A DNA stretch of 64,000 nucleotides from Deltaproteobacteria bacterium (lineage in GTDB: Bacteria > Myxococcota_C > UBA6777). Positions 51,561-59,226 of the stretch are shown piece by piece. A program made the position numbers and the translations under genes. The notes beneath the pieces were generated by a model, which saw only the letters and a program-made list of their open reading frames with translations, did not search any database and was not told where the DNA came from. The stretch is from contig PCBK01000044.1 in assembly GCA_002731275.1 (NCBI GenBank), forward strand, positions 1 to 64,000, written 5' to 3'. Numbering within the stretch: the stretch's first letter is position 1; every line of letters begins with the position of its first letter.

Positions 51561-52282
51561 AGCCAACCTCGATCGGCGAAAGATACGTATGATTGATCGC
51601 CGACGACTATGTGGTCGAGGATCTTGATGCCGAGCAGTACGCTGACCTCTCGGAGCTGTGTCGTGAGCTTGCGATCGTGGGTCGATGGTTCGGGATCGCC
51701 GCTTGGATGGTTGTGCAATAGGATCATGCCGACCGCTTTTTCGCGCAGAGCAGGCGTGAAGATCTCTCTTGGTGTGATGGTGCAGCGGTTGATGCTGCCT
51801 TGTGAGACTTGCTGTTGTTTGAGCACGCGGTTGCGTTGGTCGAGTAACAAGATCCAGAAGGTCTCCTGTTCGAGGATATTGAGTTTGGGCGCATAAGCGA
51901 GATAGACATCCCGTGAGGAGACGAAGGTTTGACCGCGATACAGGGGTTTGCAGGCGATCTTTCGGCCGAGGGCGAACGCAGCCTGTAGCGCGGCAGCTTT
52001 GCACAGGGTCATCCGCTCGATCTCCATAAGCTCGCCGAGTCCAGCGTGCTCCATCTCCCGCAGGGTCGCAAAGCGCCGATACAATTGGCGGGCGATATCA
52101 GGTGTCTCTTGTTCTTGAAGGATGAGCTGCAGGAGTTCGAATTCGCTCAGTCGAGCGAGTGGTTCACTCGCGAGGGCCTGGATGAGTGTGGTTGAAGGGT
52201 CTGGGTGAGTTGGGGGGTGGGGTGTTGTGTCGATGTAAGTGACGTTGTCTTGTTGTTTGGATACACTTGCGCGTTTTTGCAT
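51557..52282 (-). CDS. radC: RadC/JAB-type MPN domain protein
   Basis: A 241-residue RadC with the helix-hairpin-helix-like N-terminal half (LARLSEFELLQLILQ, AALQAAFALGRKI) and the MPN metalloprotease-like domain carrying the zinc motif HNHPSGDPEPS with downstream Asp (LLGIKILDHIVVG). RadC is widespread; a direct DNA-repair role has been disputed, and no proteolytic substrate is established. It is divergent from the hydroxyacid dehydrogenase gene and overlaps the lipoprotein gene downstream by four bases. Confidence 0.93.
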   Translation of the reverse strand: MQKRASVSKQQDNVTYIDTTPHPPTHPDPSTTLIQALASEPLARLSEFELLQLILQEQETPDIARQLYRRFATLREMEHAGLGELMEIERMTLCKAAALQAAFALGRKIACKPLYRGQTFVSSRDVYLAYAPKLNILEQETFWILLLDQRNRVLKQQQVSQGSINRCTITPREIFTPALREKAVGMILLHNHPSGDPEPSTHDRKLTTQLREVSVLLGIKILDHIVVGDQSYVSFADRGWL

Positions 52283-52634
52283 ATTCCCTCCACTGGTTGA
52301 TTGAAAATGTGTGTCAGAAATGCAAAAAAAAGACCTGCTTTGAGAAAGTGCGGAAGTTTCTTACAACACCCGCATATAGGGGGTCTTTGTGTGGGGAGTG
52401 TCTGTCCAGAGGGTGTCCAAAAGCGATGCACTTTTTGTACATTTCTTGAACAGAATCGGCTGGCTAGTGGCTCCATTGGAGGACGTGTGTGTCTCTTCTT
52501 TGTGGAGGGCGTAGACTTGATCATCTATATGCCCATTCGTATACTGCGGGCACACTGGCCATCCGGTGAAGCTTTATATCTATTTGGAGTTTCATTGTTT
52601 TTATCGAGTAAAGAGTCCAAAAGAGGAGAGAGAC
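52283..52634. other. Divergent intergenic region between radC and the hydroxyacid dehydrogenase gene
   Basis: This 350-bp gap should hold divergent promoters, which I could not fix. It contains the small CxxC-bearing frame listed separately. The ribosome site of the downstream gene (AGAGGAGAG near 52622) lies at its right end. No repeat was noticed. Confidence 0.35.
52297..52449 (+). CDS. Possible small zinc-ribbon-like protein
   Basis: An open frame of about 50 codons with CQKCKKKTC and LCGECLSRGC, i.e. two CxxC pairs about 26 residues apart plus extra Cys, the layout of a small zinc ribbon. Possible starts are TTG 52297 or GTG 52309, but neither has a ribosome site. It lies in an otherwise empty divergent gap. 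It may be real, a remnant, or chance; the paired Cys are the only support. Confidence 0.25.
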   Translation: MIENVCQKCKKKTCFEKVRKFLTTPAYRGSLCGECLSRGCPKAMHFLYIS

Positions 52635-53981
52635 GTGAGTGATGTAACCCGCAATGTTCGTATCTTGATGGAGCCATTATCGAGGGCGTTGGTCGTCGAA
52701 TCCCCCCACGCAAAGCTCGATGGGCATCTGTCAGACATCGGTATTGAAGTTACCCGTCTTCACGAAGTTCCCGACGAGGACTCGTTGATCAAGACGCTGC
52801 AGGATACACGTGCACAGATCATCTTCAAGCGCAGTCGTGTACCCATCACACGTCGCATGATCGAGTCCTGTCCAGAGCTTCACGCCATTCAATTGTGCTG
52901 TATTGGTGACGACTCTATCGACAAAGACGCGTGTGCAGACCATGGCATCATGGTCTTCAACGATCCTGTCTCCAATGGTCGTTCTGTACTGGAGTTGGCG
53001 ATCTCGCTGTTGATCGGTCTCTCTCGTCGACTCTACGAAGGGAACAGACACTCCCACAACAACAACTGGGAGAAGACCGCACGTCGTCGTTATGAGATCA
53101 TGGATAAGCACCTTGGTATCGTTGGCTTGGGGAATATTGGTCGCCAGATTGCCCGCGCCTGTCAGGACTTGGGGATGGAAGTTGCGTTCTACGACAACCG
53201 CCCTGTTGCCCGTGAAATTGGGGAGGAGATGGGGTGGAAGTCCTATGCCGATCTCAAAGATCTCTTTGCACACTCCGATATGGTCACCGTCCACACCTCC
53301 GCCAAAGACTACATGGGCGAAGATAACGAAAATCTTCTCGATCCCTATCTACAATATCTCGGCGCTGAGCGTGGCGAAGACTCACCTCGTATCTTCCTCA
53401 ACCTCGCACGTGGCAATTTGCACTCCTCCAAAGCGTTACTCGAAGCCGTCCAAAATGAGCAGATCATGCGCGCGGCTGTCGATGTCTTTCCCGAAGAGCC
53501 CGCGCCTGGCCACGCCAAAGAGTGGGTCAACCCTTACGCAGGTGAACACCGTATTATCTGTTCCCCTCATATCGGTGGTGCGACTGCGGAAGCACAACCC
53601 CGTATCGCACGTCGAGTGAGCTACACTGTCGAAGGATTCTCGCGTTATGGTTCGCTCCGTGATTGTGTCTTTGCGCCGCGTGTGACGCTCTCGATGCAAG
53701 ATGAAGCTCGTGGACATGCTGTGTTGGCGGTCGTTCACTCGACCGCTCGTGGGACCAAGAAAGCCGTCAACGACGCGATCTATAAGGCGGAGTGTAGTAA
53801 CCTTGGTTCGGCACACAGGGACTTTGAGATTGGTGTGGCGTACGATCTTTCGGTGATCGATCATCCCCTCTCACGTGAGGAGATCGAAGAGTTGGTGGAG
53901 ACCGCGATCGACATCGCTGGTGATAAACATGCGATTCGGGCTGTGCGACAGATCAGTGTCCCCAAACAAGGCTGGAAGTAA
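52635..53981 (+). CDS. D-3-phosphoglycerate dehydrogenase-like 2-hydroxyacid dehydrogenase
   Basis: A 448-residue member of the D-isomer 2-hydroxyacid dehydrogenase family. The Rossmann motif is GIVGLGNIGRQIA, the active-site Arg region is LNLARGNLHSSKAL, the Glu region AVDVFPEEPA and the His is in SPHIGGAT. The C-terminal 90 residues may be a divergent regulatory domain. In phosphoglycerate dehydrogenase (SerA) this is the first step of serine synthesis, but serB/serC are not nearby and another hydroxyacid is possible. GTG at 52635 follows GAGGAGAG; the longer frame upstream is unlikely. Confidence 0.85.
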   Translation: MSDVTRNVRILMEPLSRALVVESPHAKLDGHLSDIGIEVTRLHEVPDEDSLIKTLQDTRAQIIFKRSRVPITRRMIESCPELHAIQLCCIGDDSIDKDACADHGIMVFNDPVSNGRSVLELAISLLIGLSRRLYEGNRHSHNNNWEKTARRRYEIMDKHLGIVGLGNIGRQIARACQDLGMEVAFYDNRPVAREIGEEMGWKSYADLKDLFAHSDMVTVHTSAKDYMGEDNENLLDPYLQYLGAERGEDSPRIFLNLARGNLHSSKALLEAVQNEQIMRAAVDVFPEEPAPGHAKEWVNPYAGEHRIICSPHIGGATAEAQPRIARRVSYTVEGFSRYGSLRDCVFAPRVTLSMQDEARGHAVLAVVHSTARGTKKAVNDAIYKAECSNLGSAHRDFEIGVAYDLSVIDHPLSREEIEELVETAIDIAGDKHAIRAVRQISVPKQGWK

Positions 53982-54084
53982 CGCTGTTTTTTCCAAAGCT
54001 TCCCCCCACCCCTACCTTGCCCCAACCCAAACAAGCACCACAAACACCCTCATGGACAACTCTCTGTGAGAGCGCTGGCAGCTC

Positions 54085-55857
54085 TCAACGGGGTTGGCAT
54101 GTTCCATTGACGCAGTTCATGTTGCTTCCACAGATGTTGCCACATGTTCCGCAGTTGTTCGGATCACCCATTAGATATGTGCATTTACCATCGCATATGT
54201 CTGGAATCATCGATGGGCATTGAGTCGTACATATCCCGCTGGAGCAGGTCTTTCCGGAGGAACAGGCGTTTCCACAACTCCCACAATGGTTTTGAGCGCT
54301 GTTGAGGTCGGCACAGACGTTTCCACAGAGGGTGGTGCCGCGCGGACATGTTTGTGTGCATTGTCCTTTGGCACACAACTGACCACTTGGACATGTTTTT
54401 CCACAGACACCGCAGTTGCTACGGTCATTGCTGATGTCTACACACACATTGTTGCAGACGACTTGATGTGTTGGACAATTGAAGACGCATTTTCCACCCT
54501 GGCATGACGCGCCGTTGATACATTTGATCCCACAACCACCACAGTGGAGTGGGTGGGACGCTGTATCCACACAGCTGCCGTTACAAATGGCTTGTGAACC
54601 ACCTATACAGGGAGCATTACAGGAGCCGTTGACACACATCTTACCTGATGGGCATTTGTTGCCACACGCACCGCAGTGATCGTTGTCGTTTTGGACGTCG
54701 ACACAGCGATTGTCGCATCGGGTCGTGACGGGCGAGCAAGTTTGAAAGCATTTTGCCTCATGACACACCCAACCTGATGGACATTGATTGCCACAACCAC
54801 CACAATTGTTTCGATCGTTTCTGTTGTCCACACAAGTACCACCACACTTGAGTAAGCCTGCGGGACAACTGATCGCACATAGGCCATCAAAGCAAAATGA
54901 ACCGCTGGGACATTGATTGCCGCAAGCGCCACAGTTGTTGGTGTCTTGTTTGATATCGGTGCAAGTGTTGTTGCACAAAACGGAGTTTGCTGCACATGGG
55001 AGTTCGCAAGAGCCGTTTTGACAACGCTCTCCCGCCTTACACGAGAGACTACATTGGCCGCAGTGACTGGCGTTGTTGCTGGTGTCTGTGCATTGGCCAT
55101 TGCAGTTGGTGAGACCTGAAGGACAAAGACAACTTCCATTGATGCAGGATGTGCCCCATGTGCATTGATTGCCACACGCTCCGCAGTTTGCGTTGTCAGT
55201 CTTTGTGTCGATGCACTTCGTACCACAACTTCGCTTTCCTGAAGGGCACACACATGTCCCACCATTACATGATTGTCCAGTTGGACATGTGTTTCCACAC
55301 GTTCCGCAGTGGACAACGTTTGTGCTGGTATCAACACATTTCCCGTTGCATCGAGCGTTTCCATTGCTGCATGAAGTCGTGCAGGTGCCCTGAACACAAA
55401 CAGCTCCTTGTCGACAAGCCTGCCCACAAGCGCCGCAGTTGTTCGTATCACTCGCCGTGTCGACACATACACCTCCACACAGCGTCTGTTGTTGGTTGCA
55501 TGTGCTCACACATTTACCGGCTTGACACAGCTCACCTGTATTGCACTGCTTTCCACACGCACCACAGTGGCTCGTGTTGGTGCGCAATGAGACGCATAAT
55601 GTCCCACACATCGTCTCGCCACCGTTACATTGACAGCCTCCATTTACGCAGCTCTGTCCTGACGGACAAGCCGGGTCACACGTCTTTATTGTGCAGAGAT
55701 TTTGTGCATTACAGAAGGTGTTTGCTGAACAGTCGTCATTCCCTCGGCAGGGGAGTGGACCGGGAGAACATGCCGATGAGAGTGAGAGTCCAAACAATAA
55801 TATCCCAAGCAGGATAAAGCGACCTGACATGATAGAGTGTTGAAGAAGTGCTTGCAT
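54085..55857 (-). CDS. Lipoprotein built of twelve Cys-rich repeats
   Basis: A 590-residue protein with a lipoprotein signal (lipobox LSSAC) and an EGF-like start (CRGNDDCSANTFCNAQNLC). Twelve repeats of about 38-46 residues follow with the pattern CxxxCVDxxxDxxNCGxCGxxCxxGxxCxxGxC. Such repeats are common in secreted proteins of Myxococcota, where they are sometimes mislabelled as tryptophan synthase. Each unit has many Cys, presumably disulfide-bonded outside the cytoplasm. Repeat number may vary between strains. It lies about 100 bases downstream of the caspase-like gene on the same strand. The start at 55857 has AGGAAA upstream. Confidence 0.82.
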   Translation of the reverse strand: MQALLQHSIMSGRFILLGILLFGLSLSSACSPGPLPCRGNDDCSANTFCNAQNLCTIKTCDPACPSGQSCVNGGCQCNGGETMCGTLCVSLRTNTSHCGACGKQCNTGELCQAGKCVSTCNQQQTLCGGVCVDTASDTNNCGACGQACRQGAVCVQGTCTTSCSNGNARCNGKCVDTSTNVVHCGTCGNTCPTGQSCNGGTCVCPSGKRSCGTKCIDTKTDNANCGACGNQCTWGTSCINGSCLCPSGLTNCNGQCTDTSNNASHCGQCSLSCKAGERCQNGSCELPCAANSVLCNNTCTDIKQDTNNCGACGNQCPSGSFCFDGLCAISCPAGLLKCGGTCVDNRNDRNNCGGCGNQCPSGWVCHEAKCFQTCSPVTTRCDNRCVDVQNDNDHCGACGNKCPSGKMCVNGSCNAPCIGGSQAICNGSCVDTASHPLHCGGCGIKCINGASCQGGKCVFNCPTHQVVCNNVCVDISNDRSNCGVCGKTCPSGQLCAKGQCTQTCPRGTTLCGNVCADLNSAQNHCGSCGNACSSGKTCSSGICTTQCPSMIPDICDGKCTYLMGDPNNCGTCGNICGSNMNCVNGTCQPR

Positions 55858-55961
55858 CGCGTGTTTCCTCATATGTGAAAAGGGTGGGTGTTTCGGTTCG
55901 TATGTATATCTTGCGATCTTGATCAGTGGTTTGTTGTCTCAGACCTTTGGTGTCTTAGGCA

Positions 55962-57575
55962 TCAGAGCATCCATATAACGCCTATACTGACGTTGAGTGC
56001 GGGGGCAATGCGTACGATGTTTTGGTCAAAGAAGACAAACTGTGGGCCACCCGAGAGGGCCAGGCGAAAGGACAAATCGGGTCGAAAATAGTAATCCAAA
56101 TTTCCAGTCAAACCTGCGACAAATCCAGCGTTCCAGAAGATCCCAGAGGGGCCTTGACGCAGCAGCAAGAGGGGTTCGAGATGCAGTCCACCCCATAACC
56201 CCAATTGCCGTGTCGAGAAGCCCGTCCCAACCGCTAACTTGAACGAGATGTGGTGGGTCTGGTAGTCCAGCGCCAGGGCGTTGGCGAGTCCAAAGCGGTA
56301 GCCAATACCTGCACGCAGCCAGTGTCCCGAGCCCAAGAGCAGGCCAATTCCCATATTATTGAAGGTCATCTGTGAGAGGGGGTTGTACTGAAAGACAACA
56401 CCCCAGTGGGCTGAGTGTTGTCTCTCGCCTTTTTGGGTGTGGTGTTTGTTGGTGACGTGCTGCCAGGATAATTTTTTGGGCGTGATGTTGGTGCGTGTCT
56501 GTGTTCGCATGTCGATGGTCTGTTGCCCCAGCCATTTGTGGAGGCGCACGTTGACCTGATAGACACCTTTATTTACACCGATCTCAACGGACTTTCCTGG
56601 GGATTTGTAAAAGTCCTGTACGAGCTGCCCTTGGCGGTACAAAAAGATATGGCCTTTGAGCGCGTGAGCAAAGACCATGTGAGAAGGTGCTCTTCTTAGA
56701 AAACTTATATACAGTGGTCCTTGCCCCCGCAAGTTAAGCTGATGGGAAGGGCGCTGAACTTCGACGTTGTGACGTGATGAACGAGAGAGTGTTTGTTGGT
56801 AGACATATTGATGGATCTCGCCGAATGATACGCGCTGATCTTTGTTTTTATCGGCGGCACCTCGGAGTCCTGCGAGCAGGCTGGAGGTGAAGAGAGAGCT
56901 CTTGATCGTGTCGGATTCGTAAGAGCGACCATTTGCTTCGGAGGAGGTGAGGATTGCGACGCCGCGTGTGCGAAGATCGTCGATAGGGCGCCAACGTATC
57001 GAACGCAGACGTTTCGCACCCTTTGCGCGCAGGATTCTGCCACTGTAACACGAGTCGATCAACATAATCCGTACACGCGCAGATAGGCTCCGTGCAAAAC
57101 GCCGGACCTCCGCAAAGGGCAGCGTATCATTGCCAAGCTGAAAGTGCTGCTTGCGTGCGTGTCCCGAGTAATAGAACAAAAAGATACTGTTGCGATGAGC
57201 GCGTCGAAAGAGGTGACGGATATGCTTCATGGTAATTCGGACTTGCTGGACACTTGGAGATAGCATGAGTTTGATCTGGTTGGACTTGTACCCTCCGAGC
57301 TGTCGAAGAACACGTGCCACTTTTTTGGCATCGTCTTGTGCAAAGCGCAGCCCCGGCAGATAGCGGTCACCTCGATTGTGTCCGATCAACAAAGCGTATC
57401 GTTGGATGGTCTGTTTGTGAGACGACGCATCCACAGACGAAGAGGACGTGAGGACACATAGCACACACGTCAACATGATGAGCACCCAAGTGAAGGCCCT
57501 CTTGCCCGTCTGGATCGTCCTCTGGCTGCCTGATTTGTCGCAAGCATATGTCGAGAAGCTGTTTGTGTGGCTCAT
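55962..57575 (-). CDS. Caspase-like (C14) protein with C-terminal beta-barrel-like domain
   Basis: A 537-residue protein. An N-terminal hydrophobic signal or anchor (near residue 30-50) leads to a caspase-fold domain: ALLIGHNRGD, His of the dyad in FYYSGHA (near 138) and Cys in MLIDSCYSG (near 175). An EF-hand-like DKNKDQRVSFGEI follows. A middle beta domain (PEGA-like: ALKGHIFLYRQGQLV) precedes about 150 residues of alternating hydrophobic strands resembling an outer-membrane barrel. Both catalytic residues are intact, so proteolysis is plausible. The ATG overlaps the previous stop (57572-57575), tying expression to the DUF4384-like gene. Confidence 0.82.
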   Translation of the reverse strand: MSHTNSFSTYACDKSGSQRTIQTGKRAFTWVLIMLTCVLCVLTSSSSVDASSHKQTIQRYALLIGHNRGDRYLPGLRFAQDDAKKVARVLRQLGGYKSNQIKLMLSPSVQQVRITMKHIRHLFRRAHRNSIFLFYYSGHARKQHFQLGNDTLPFAEVRRFARSLSARVRIMLIDSCYSGRILRAKGAKRLRSIRWRPIDDLRTRGVAILTSSEANGRSYESDTIKSSLFTSSLLAGLRGAADKNKDQRVSFGEIHQYVYQQTLSRSSRHNVEVQRPSHQLNLRGQGPLYISFLRRAPSHMVFAHALKGHIFLYRQGQLVQDFYKSPGKSVEIGVNKGVYQVNVRLHKWLGQQTIDMRTQTRTNITPKKLSWQHVTNKHHTQKGERQHSAHWGVVFQYNPLSQMTFNNMGIGLLLGSGHWLRAGIGYRFGLANALALDYQTHHISFKLAVGTGFSTRQLGLWGGLHLEPLLLLRQGPSGIFWNAGFVAGLTGNLDYYFRPDLSFRLALSGGPQFVFFDQNIVRIAPALNVSIGVIWML

Positions 57576-58453
57576 TTGTTTTCTTTGTGTTGGGGGGTGT
57601 GTTGACGTTTGGTCAACAGCCAACTTTGTTGGTGAATACATCGCGACATTGGGAGCGTCTTGAGCGATTGAATCGAGCGCTCGCGCAATTGCTCTCGCAA
57701 TGTTTGTTGAAATATCCGATAGGAGAGTGGTTGCTGTGTGATGCAGACGTAGATGCGCTCGGCTTCTTTGGCGTCGTCGAGGATGGCTCCATCAGGAAGG
57801 ACGAGTGTTTTGCCTTCCGGTGCGGCTTGTAGAGGGAAGGCACGTCCCGAGGCGTCTGGATAGAGAGGGCTAAGTTGTCCTCTTTGGTCGCTCATAAAGA
57901 GCTGGAGATACGCTCTCTGTTTGGTCCTGTAGTGCGCTGTAAAACGCAACTGATCGTCCGCTTGGACAAATGTATTCGCTGCGCCCTTTTGGGAGACACC
58001 CCCTCGTCTGTAAAAAAATGAGAACGAAAACGATGGTGTGTGATGCGCTCGCTTTGTCATGCTTGCCCCTTTGGGCCGTAGCGCCGAGCGACCTGTGAGA
58101 GGCTTGTTAGAGGAGGTTGAAGGCTGCGTCAGCCAATGTGTTGGGACGCTCAAAAAGAGCACGGCGCAAGCGGCTACGGCGAGCAGGGGGTAGAGACGTC
58201 TGCTCGCTGTGTTGGAGCGTGGCCGTTCGGCTTGTCCTCCTTCGAGGACCTGCAATTGGGGTCCATCCCACAGAGCATCGGGAAGGGATGGCTGTTGTTG
58301 TGCGAGTTGTTCGCCTCTTGTGAGGAGCGCTCTCAGCTTGGTTTCGTCTGACGCTGTGAAGTCAGGCGCTTGCGTTGTGTCCTGTGGTGGGGTGTCTTCT
58401 TCGAGGTGAAGAAGATCGTGTTGGAGACGTGTTTGTGGATCGTGTCGATTCAT
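57572..58453 (-). CDS. Single-pass membrane protein with DUF4384-like domain
   Basis: A 293-residue protein: N-terminal cytoplasmic region (about 85 residues, QLAQQQPSLPDALWDG) like an anti-sigma factor tail, one membrane helix (PLLAVAACAVLFLSV), and an extracytoplasmic domain with YLQLFMSDQRGQLSPLYPD ... KTLVLPDG typical of DUF4384. The ATG overlaps the sigma-factor stop (58450-58453), and its own stop overlaps the caspase ATG. The topology suits an anti-sigma or sensor protein linking a signal outside to the ECF factor inside (inference). Confidence 0.78.
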   Translation of the reverse strand: MNRHDPQTRLQHDLLHLEEDTPPQDTTQAPDFTASDETKLRALLTRGEQLAQQQPSLPDALWDGPQLQVLEGGQAERPRSNTASRRLYPLLAVAACAVLFLSVPTHWLTQPSTSSNKPLTGRSALRPKGASMTKRAHHTPSFSFSFFYRRGGVSQKGAANTFVQADDQLRFTAHYRTKQRAYLQLFMSDQRGQLSPLYPDASGRAFPLQAAPEGKTLVLPDGAILDDAKEAERIYVCITQQPLSYRIFQQTLREQLRERSIQSLKTLPMSRCIHQQSWLLTKRQHTPQHKENK

Positions 58454-58974
58454 ACTTGGTTCTCCGAATGGGTGGACAAGAACACGCGTAATCTCTTCAG
58501 CGCTGCGCGGGTCCGTTTCCAGACCGTGTTTCTGTGCAGCCCGTGCTGTGTGGCGAGTTCTTCCCATGTCATACCTTCGATATATCTGCCAAACAGGATC
58601 GAGATGTCCTGTGGTTGTTCTTGTGAGAGGGCCTCTTGCAAGCTCAGACGTGTCTCTGCGTCGAGTGTTGTGGAGGCAGAGTGAAAGAGTTCGTAGAGAC
58701 GTTCTTCTTGCACGTCAACGCGTCTAAATGTCTGGTAGGTCCGGTGAAAGTTGCTCGTGCGCCATTTGATGAGTCGGCGTAACAGGCCGCGTGGGTCTTC
58801 GACCTGGAACCGCTCGAAGTGACGGTAGATGTCGTACCAAACGAGTGATTCCACTTCGCCGACATCGCCTGCAGAAGACAACTGAGAGGCCGCGATGTGA
58901 TGAACAAATCGCTGGTGTTCTTTGTAAAATGAGCGAAATTCGGCTTCCACGCTTGATCCTATGTTGGCGTCCAT
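58450..58974 (-). CDS. ECF-type RNA polymerase sigma factor
   Basis: A 174-residue ECF sigma factor of normal length. Region 2 is recognisable in YKEHQRFVHHIA and LVWYDIYRHFERFQ..PRGLLRRLIKWR, and region 4 in EGMTWEELATQHGLHRNTVWKRTRAALKRL (HTH). It heads the operon with the DUF4384-like and caspase-like genes by overlapping start/stop codons, which is the layout of a sigma/anti-sigma pair. The ribosome site is weak. It is divergent from the giant membrane protein gene. Confidence 0.88.
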   Translation of the reverse strand: MDANIGSSVEAEFRSFYKEHQRFVHHIAASQLSSAGDVGEVESLVWYDIYRHFERFQVEDPRGLLRRLIKWRTSNFHRTYQTFRRVDVQEERLYELFHSASTTLDAETRLSLQEALSQEQPQDISILFGRYIEGMTWEELATQHGLHRNTVWKRTRAALKRLRVFLSTHSENQV

Positions 58975-59226
58975 TCTTTTGTGATCACGTTGTACCCTGT
59001 CAACACAGGGAGCGCATGGATCTGCACACCTGCGTGGTCACTTTTTTTTGTGGATGTGTAACATCTTGTTGTTTCTGTATCATTTTGTTCATTGTGGGGG
59101 CATGCTTTTTGCCGCGCTATGACATCCTGCATGTTGTTTTCCTTGGCAATTCCGATACACTTGTGCGCATACTTGAAACGACTCTCTGAACGTGCCTGGA
59201 TATCCGACCTCTCCTCGGAGCGAAAA

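Noticed and set aside
51561-52004. Upstream part of the long minus-strand frame leading into the lipoprotein at 51162
   Set aside because: It lies antisense-free but within radC in another frame, and has no motif; the lipoprotein signal starts at 51560.
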